Positions 57,262-64,000 of a stretch of 64,000 nt of DNA are shown here, piece by piece. The DNA lies in the NCBI GenBank assembly GCA_021397845.1, contig CM038046.1, positions 4,879,001 through 4,943,000 of the forward strand, given 5' to 3'. Positions within the stretch are counted from its first letter, which is position 1; every line of letters begins with the position of its first letter. Under the pieces are notes generated by a model, which was not told the origin of the DNA, made no database searches, and saw only the letters and a list, made by a program, of their open reading frames with translations. The stretch comes from Areca catechu. Its lineage: Eukaryota; Streptophyta; Magnoliopsida; Arecales; Arecaceae. The translations under genes and the position numbers were made by a program.

Positions 57262-59414
57262 TGTTACAGTAGTAACCGACCCGTTCAGCCCTGGCACAAC
57301 GGTGGGTCCACTTGAAGAGATCAGTCCCTGAGGAGGTTGGGTCGGTAGCTCGGCCAGCCCACTTCAACCAGGTCAGGTCGGCAACTTGGCCAGCCCATTT
57401 CGGTCAGACCCAGGTCCGCTCCAGCCACCCCAGCTCAGCACCCTGTCTATGCCTTGGTCCGCGTGCACGGGAGGTACGCGCGTCCAGATCACTCCACTAG
57501 AGTCACGCCCGCGTGCGTCCGTGCTGGGGCAAACCGGCACCGGGCTCTGCACCGCCCAAGCCCATGCCAGGGCAGCTCCGCACCTCTCCGAGGCGCGCCC
57601 CCGATCGAGTCCGGCTCTGCACCGCCCGAGCTCCAGCTCCGACTCTGCATCGCCCGAGCGCTGCCCGGCACTGTGCGGTCCCAGCGCCTCCGAGCCCGAT
57701 GCGGCACACGCCCGGCATCTCCGAGCCCGGCGCCTCCGAGTCCGGCTTCTCCAGCTTCGCGTGACCCAGTTGCTCGCACGTCCCCTCCGGCTCCGCCTGA
57801 GCCCTGGCGCCTCCAAGCTCGGCACCACGGCGCGTGCTCCCAGCTCCGCGTGCTCCCCTCCGGCTCCGCCCGAGCCCCGGCGCCTCCGAGCTCGGCACCG
57901 TTGCACGAGCTCCCAGCTCTGCATGCCCCCGTCCGGCACCACCGAGCCCCGATCCCTCCGGCATCCAGCCGACCTCGGTACGCCCTGGGCGGCGCGCCCC
58001 CGCCCCCAGTTCCGACTCCCCCGACCTCGCCAGCATGGCACGAATCCGCTGCGTCCGGTTCGGCACCTCCGTACTCGTCACCGTGGCACGCCCAGGGCAG
58101 CGCGCCCCCGAGCCCTGAGTCCTCCGACTCACCAAACCTCCCCGGCGCGCCCAGCGCAACACCCCCGACACTTTTGAGCCCGGCGCGGCATGCCCAGGGC
58201 AGCACGCCCCCGCGCCTTACGGGAGACCAACACCACGGACCCCCGGCTACCCCAGCTCGGCATCGCGGCACGCCCGCCTGGCGCACCCACACCTCATCCC
58301 GGTGGGACCCTGGCTCAGCAGCATCGTGCCCTGGACTGGCTCCTCCGACTCCGGCCCGCAGCCCGCGTGGCACCCAGTTCGGCATGCCCGCGTGGCGCCC
58401 TGTTCCGTCCGCACCTGCTCCGCGCCCCGGCATGCCTGCGGTCCAGCTCTGCCCTCTCTCGGTTTGGTTTCGACCATGAGCAACGTGTGGGTCTGCAGCG
58501 TGTGGGTTCGCATCCACACGCATGGGGCCTTGCACCTTGCCTCGATCAGCATGCATGGAGGCCCCTACGGGCCTTCTCTCGGTCGCATGCCTGCATGACA
58601 GCCTGGAGCAGCATCCCAGTCGGCTCGGCACTTCGGCATCTCAGCCCAGCTCGGTCACTGGGTGCATCGCGTAGTTCGGTCTCATTCATGTAGGCCCGGT
58701 GCGTTTCCCGAGGGGCCCATCCATGTGGGCCCGGTGCTCTTTCCAAGGATCCCCCTCCACGTGGGTTCTATGGCACGTCGCCTGACACGCCGCCTGCAAG
58801 GAAGGTTTGCATTTAAGTTTCCCAAGCTACTGTTTATGCTAACTAGTGAATAGTGCCATGCCTAAGGTACTGTACCCCTGCACCAACTTCCTGAACAACC
58901 CAGAAGAAGAAGGTTCACCAGCCCATCATGGCCACATAGGCCATCCTAGCCTGACAAGTCTACATCAGGACCGGCACGCCTCCCCAAAAGTAACAGGAAC
59001 CATTCGTCTGCGTAAAGACCAGCATGGAGAGGTAAGGGGAGGTAAGAAACAACACACTCTATTCATTATCACCCTCTGGCAGCAGAGAGTCCCCCAAGCT
59101 CTCCGCCCTAGAGGTCTCTTATTTTCCTTCGATCGTCCTGCTGACTTGATCGTCGGAGTACCTCTGCCAAAATCCCCGGTGCAAGTCTCCCCTGTTTTGC
59201 AGGTCCGCCTGATAGAGGAACGATACGGTGAAGATTTCTCCCACCGGAGAGGTCCACAGGAAGACCACAATACAGTATCAAGCCCCTTCATCCCTACAAC
59301 TACGACTATGTTCCCCTTGATCGTCTCCGACCGATGAGCCCGGTGATGCTGGCAGGGAGTCCACTAACCTGGGCCACGTAAGAAGCTACAGGCCAAGCGA
59401 TCTAGGCGGCAACA
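57262..59414 (+). repeat. 3' LTR of element A
   Basis: 2153 bp, partner of 49601-51639. Compared with the 5' LTR it has an internal duplication near 57330-57400 (GGTCGG(T/C)AGCT/ACTT region) and extra GC-rich sequence near 57600-57660. It is followed by the target duplication ACATG. Confidence 0.9.
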
Positions 59415-59419
59415 ACATG

Positions 59420-61920
59420 TTTCATAAAAACTAAGGATCTTAATCTTGATTAGGGGATCAATAAATATTGACTTTGTATATTCTACAAAATATCTCCCTT
59501 TCAACTACAACCTCTGATTGACAAAAATTCCTATTTTTATATAGATAGAAATAATGAAAACTTATATTGTTCCTTTAAAGAACATAGCTGCCTATAATTA
59601 TAATAAATTATAAGTAGTTTTAAGACAATCAATATTTATAAAATCCAGGACAAAGTTTCATAATAAAATAATATAAATTGTTACTTTGCAACATGCCATA
59701 AACTTTGCCCGTAAATCCAAAAATGCCACTAGATTCTATCTACAAACATTTCTTATAGAACAAAACCTCCAGTCATTTACATTGTCATAAGAAATGACAT
59801 GTATCTATTTTCTTTTCATATAAATTCTTTACTAGTGCTACATTAACTGGTAATGGATGTACTATAATTAGTTTGTATATTTAATATTGCTCTCCCACTG
59901 TTTTCCAATAGGATGAAACAAAATATTTATATAAATAAGAGCAAAAACTTATTTTCTTGCAATATCATACTTCTAATATATAGAAGCATATGACATTATA
60001 CAAATCAGAATCTACAAATATGACATGATTTGACTCAATATTCTTTATACCTTTATTAAAATAGTAGAATATGTATTCATTTAAAATTATCTGGATAACC
60101 AAAATAAACAACGTATTATTACAAAACCAAGGTTTATTCACTGATGGATTATCAATGATTAAGAGTTATAGGACAGCTCCAACCATAAAGTTAAGAGATA
60201 TTGAGCTTTCAATCACTCTTTAACTCAAAAAATATCATTTTTTCAAGAATTTATTTAAAATATATAGATGGTAGTTATTCAGGATCTTATACTAGAGACA
60301 TCATGATAAATTGCACCCACTCATCTTACTTCATACCATGTTTACCAGAATGTGCTTTGTCTCTCAGTCACATCATTTTACAAGAAATTTCAGGCATAGT
60401 ATATTAAACAACTATCACATATTTATACAAATATTTAATAATACTATTTATTTACTAAATATGGGATCTTAAAATGTGACCGATATACCTTATCAATATC
60501 CTTATCCTTTTCTCAAAAGTATCAAAAAACTTCTAAAACAAAATAGAATATAATTTATTAATTATTTTACATATATAATTTTAAGTTCATTAAACTGCAC
60601 AGCAAGAAAACTAAATATGATAAGTAGTCAATATATTAGAGATAGAAATCTCATGATAGTGATTTTAGGTACAATTCTCTCTAGTTTCAAGATATAAATC
60701 CTAACACCATCATACCATCCAACTCATATATTAATTTATCTATCCATTAGCTATCCAGACTTTTTTTTATCAGATTCTACATATCTATCACAAATAAGGT
60801 CAAATTTTGATTACCATTCTTAAATACAACAATAAGAATTGAATCAATTATATGAATATATTTCAAAATAATTCACTCTTTACTACTTTTATAGATAGCT
60901 TTATTTCAGAGTACTCTAATAAGACAACCAAAATGGAAGATCATTATATAATGTAATATCTATATTCCATCATACTTAGTGCTAGCACAATTTTAGTTTT
61001 CATATCTACATTTCAATCAGAGTCATCATAATGGGAGCATTAACTTTATTGAATACAAATATACTAACTGCTAAATAATCTTTATGCGGTTAATCAATAA
61101 AGATATATAACAATATAATTCAGAAAATCTTTATAAGAATTATTTAATGAAAGCCCTTGGTCCAATGCAATAAAACTTTCTTTAAAAAGAAAATGATCCA
61201 TATAAGGAATATCTCTTTAACATATAATGCTATACAATCCCTTCTAAAAGCTCACAGAAGGACTTAGTAAATCTCAATGAACGGGCCACTTTAGTGGTCA
61301 CCATCCATCGAAAAATCACAAACCTTTCAAAGAGGGATCATCAAATCATGACCTCTAAGATGGTATAAAATATCAATCAAGCTCATATATGATGCAACAT
61401 ATTTGAGGTATAAACAATAAATCAATAAAGGCTTTGAATATAATAAGCCAATTTTCAATAAATGTACCATGCGTATCATCATAAAACTCTCTTATAGGTA
61501 GAGAATATGATGTACTTTTGAGCTCCAAAAATGATATCAATACAAATTTTGAAAATATATCTCCATTTGGGTAAACAAATTTCTTCGACTCAATATATTT
61601 CTTTGCAAAGAAAACAAAGGTTAATACAATGAGGATACAAGGCATTCGAAAATCTGTTCCCTTTGGACAGATAAATTTTTTAAGCCCAATATATCTCTAC
61701 CTCTAATATTTTGACCCAGTCAAAATTGAATAACAACATTATTATTAACATAAATGACTGTATAATCAAAAATGGTAAGAAAGCTAAATACTAATCAATG
61801 GGCATATACCATAAATGATATACAAGAGTCCAAATATAATATTACATATTCTCCTTTGGACAAAACATGTAATATGCATAAGTACTCTTCACACGAAGCC
61901 ACAAGCAAATGAAATACCCT
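59420..61920. other. AT-rich region right of element A
   Basis: No gene recognised. It continues the AT-rich block of 47445-49600 and may be the remains of an older retrotransposon. No ends or coding domains were identified. Confidence 0.35.
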
Positions 61921-62276
61921 AAGGCTGTGTTTGGAAATGGAATAGGGGGTGGAATAAGGGAATTATCCCTCTTATTCTGCCAAACGGCACCAAAATTGAT
62001 GCGGAATTAAAGGAATTTCTTATTCCGGTCAAAGCAGGTAATTCCCGAATGGCTATTCCATGGGTCCCCGTGGAATTACCGTATTCCAGTTTCTGGATTC
62101 TAGGGGCAGCGATATCTTTGGTCTGGATTTTATCCGGTTGGTCCTTTCTCCCCTCCCGACGCAAACACTCTAATCTTGGATTTCATCTCTCCCCTTCGTT
62201 CTCCAGCCTTTCCCCTCGATGTCTGGGTTTTAAAGTAGGGATCTTAGCCGAGCTTTATGAGACCGCGGCGACGGAG
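61921..62276 (+). promoter_or_regulatory. 5' flank and leader of the ABHD17-like gene
   Basis: The left part contains TGTGTTTGGAAATGGAATAG and several TTATTCC/GGAAT words resembling termini of the MITE class seen at 44468, but no matching right end was found. The right part (about 62130-62276) is pyrimidine-rich, like a 5' untranslated region. Confidence 0.35.
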
Positions 62277-62583
62277 ATGGGCGAAGTCGCATCATCGATC
62301 GCTGCCAGGCTCGCCTTCTTCCCCCCCAGCCCCCCTCCTATACCATGACCGCTGACGAGCCCAGCGACCGCCTCTCCATCCCCGAGCTCCCCTCCGGTCG
62401 GCGTGGCGACATCGACATCCTTCGGCTCCGGACAAGGCGGGGGAACGAGATCGTTGCCATCCATGTCAAGAACCCCCGGGCGACGACCACCCTGCTGTAT
62501 TCTCACAGCAACGCCGCCAACATCGGCCAACTGTTCGGTCTCTTCGTCGAGCTTAGCTCCCGCCTCCGCATCAATCTTATGGG
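62277..62583 (+). pseudogene. ABHD17-like alpha/beta hydrolase, first exon only, frameshifted
   Basis: Translation from 62277 gives MGEVASSIAARLAFFPPSPP. After one missing base near 62338 the reading continues in the next frame with MTADEPSDRLSIPELPS, DILRLRTRRGNEIVAIHVKN, LLYSHSNAANIGQLF and LFVELSSRLRINLMG. This is exon 1 of plant ABHD17-type serine hydrolases, whose relatives remove palmitate from proteins. The usual SHGNAAD oxyanion segment is SHSNAAN here. The exon would end GG|GTCCGT at 62583, an unusual donor. Later exons with the catalytic Ser, Asp and His are not seen before the window ends; they may lie beyond it. It may be a pseudogene or a gene with sequence errors. Confidence 0.7.
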
Positions 62584-64000
62584 GTCCGTTGTCGATGTTC
62601 GAACACCTTTTTTGGTGATTCTTCTTTTGGGATGGATTTTATTTTACGTTTAATGTTTGATTTTGTTTTTTTCCTTGTTTGGAAGTGATCGTGTCTTGTT
62701 AATAGTAAAGCTTATTTAAAAAATTGAACCTTGAGAAAATTGAGGTAAACTTACTCTGAATTATCAAAAGAAAGTTATAAGCTAAAGAAAGTTATAGAAG
62801 TTATAAAAAAAAAGTTGTATAAGTTATAAAAGTTGAGAAACTTACTTTGAATTACCTAAAGAAAATTATGAAAGCTAAAAAATTATAATTCTATTTTTAC
62901 ATGCTGTTTTGTTTATTCACAATGTTGTTGCTATTGCAAGTAGCAGAAATGATTGATGAAATTTTAGGTAGGTGGGGTTGAAAGTAGACTGCTTCTGAGG
63001 CAATAAAATTGTTGATTTGAATGAGAAACTGGATTTTTATTTGGCATACGGTTATAGGGAATTTCACATCTATTGGGGCAATTTTACTAGTTCTAGAGCA
63101 GAAGATTAATTTGGAGCTCGTTGGTTACCTTCTAAAATTTGCTTGTTTTACTACATCCTGGTAACCAAATATAACTGGTGCATTCGTACGGAACAATGCC
63201 CACCTTATCTTAAACAAGGTGTCACTATCCAATTTGAGGTTGAAAATGTTGTTTACATATTACATTTTGCAATGTCCTTCTTTTGTTTCTACTACTTTGC
63301 AAAATGGTTCATCTATAACTAAGAAATCAAACAAATAGAACAACAAATAGATCTTTGCAATTCATACTATCATGGAAAAAATAAATGGAGAGGTAAAATA
63401 TTGAAGATCGAGAAATGGTTTTTTTTTTTTTTTAATATTTGGTTGAAGAATGTTAACTTTATGAAAATTTCTTTATTAAAAACCACCTTTCCTAGAATCA
63501 TCCTCAGAGTTGGATGGCATTTCAGACACCAGTTGCTGACCACAATCTGGCAACTTGGTTTTAAATGCTTGAGGGCTGATATGATATCTTCACATGTGGT
63601 TCACTGTGAAGGAAGAGATTCATGTTGAACTGAGGATGATTATATAAAGTTTAATCATCTACATGGTGGGTTGCTTGATTTATTTTTTGCTGAAGTTGAG
63701 ATCCTGATTTCCCCCCTTGTGATGGTCACTCGCGATGTGCCCTAATGTTTGTTGTAGTACTTGCCATCCTCATAAGCTATGTGCTGGGCTTGCTGACATG
63801 TAGTGCTAAATGAAACTAGGATGTTAGGATTTATTAATACTGTATTATTAAGATGTGTTAATGTATGTCGTATGTTGCATTTTGTTGTGTGCATAAAGTA
63901 TTGCCATGTTTTTGTCGTGTGCATAAAGTATTGCTATGTTTTTGTCATGTGCATAAAGTATTGCAATGTTTTTCTTGTGTGCCTATCATGTTTGAATGGC
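62584..64000. other. Possible intron 1 of the ABHD17-like gene or intergenic sequence
   Basis: AT-rich. No hydrolase exon was recognised. Confidence 0.3.
63887..63990. repeat. 30-bp tandem repeat
   Basis: GTGTGCATAAAGTATTGC plus ATGTTTTTGTC, with starts at 63887, 63917, 63947 and a partial unit at 63977. Confidence 0.9.

Larger units (their letters stand above)
49601..59414 (+). mobile_element. LTR retrotransposon A: 9.8 kb, no gag/pol, body of tandem arrays
   Basis: A large non-autonomous LTR element (LARD-like) with a perfect 5-bp target duplication ACATG. LTRs are 49601-51639 and 57262-59414, starting TGTTACAGTA and ending GGCGG(T/C)AACA. A tRNA-Arg(CCT) primer-binding site lies at 51643-51660 and a polypurine tract near 57246. 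The 5.6-kb body has no recognisable gag, protease, RT, RNase H or integrase. It consists mainly of separate tandem repeats at 52001-53010, 53520-53780, 53899-54240, 54540-54780, 55300-56100, 56100-56300 and 56463-56877. The two LTRs are still very similar, so insertion was fairly recent. It must be mobilised by enzymes of another element. Element B uses the same primer, PPT core and LTR end. Confidence 0.9.

Noticed and set aside
57373..58631. Open frames up to 380 residues in the 3' LTR of element A
   Set aside because: Same reason as the 5' LTR; LTR sequence, not a gene.
61921..62100. MITE in the ABHD17-like promoter
   Set aside because: Only one terminus resembles the GTGTTTGGA class; no matching right end.

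Overview
This is a plant nuclear window. It has spliced eukaryotic genes, a nuclear tRNA gene and a dense, nested load of plant retrotransposons, hAT elements and LINEs. Codon use, GC-rich first exons and the TE families look monocot; a palm-like genome is my guess and is not proven by the sequence. No bacterial features are present.

Genes. Four host protein-gene loci can be supported, plus one tRNA. (1) A clade-D-type protein phosphatase 2C on the minus strand (10613 to 6312, four exons); its last exon carries two small deletions that cancel overall but break the frame between them. (2) A mitochondrial ribosomal protein bL27 gene, minus strand (13030 to 12391, three coding exons), with an in-frame stop in exon 3 and possible 5' non-coding exons far upstream. 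(3) A short intact two-exon coiled-coil protein of unknown function, minus strand (30598 to 29907). (4) The first exon of an ABHD17-like alpha/beta hydrolase, plus strand (62277-62583), with a one-base deletion. A tRNA-Arg(CCT) gene lies at 11380-11452.

Transposons, left to right. 1-4453: degenerate L1-type LINE, minus strand. 8726-9261: hAT-like element in PP2C intron 2. 14961-15738: duplicated retroelement or pararetrovirus-like protease remnant. 18858-19886: non-autonomous hAT with a perfect 8-bp target duplication and GC-rich cargo. 23588-28501: minus-strand LTR element (B) without gag/pol, containing a fragment that resembles cytokinin dehydrogenase. 32304-36342: copia-derived LTR element with GC-rich cargo. 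37205-47444: plus-strand L1-type LINE broken by an autonomous-type hAT (40314-43550) and a MITE (44468-45360). 49601-59414: 9.8-kb LTR element (A) with about 2.1-kb LTRs, a perfect 5-bp target duplication, no gag/pol, and an internal domain made largely of consecutive tandem-repeat arrays.

The most interesting point is that elements A and B have different LTRs and opposite orientations but the same replication signals. Each has a primer-binding site matching 17 of 18 bases of the 3' end (with CCA) of the tRNA-Arg(CCT) gene found in this same window, a 3-bp LTR-to-PBS spacer, LTRs ending GGCGGYAACA, a GGGAGTGGG polypurine tract, and short tandem arrays just before the 3' LTR. They look like two non-autonomous families of one tRNA-Arg-primed lineage whose bodies have been replaced by repeats or captured gene pieces.

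The several 1-2 base deletions inside otherwise conserved exons could be real decay or residual assembly error; reads would decide.
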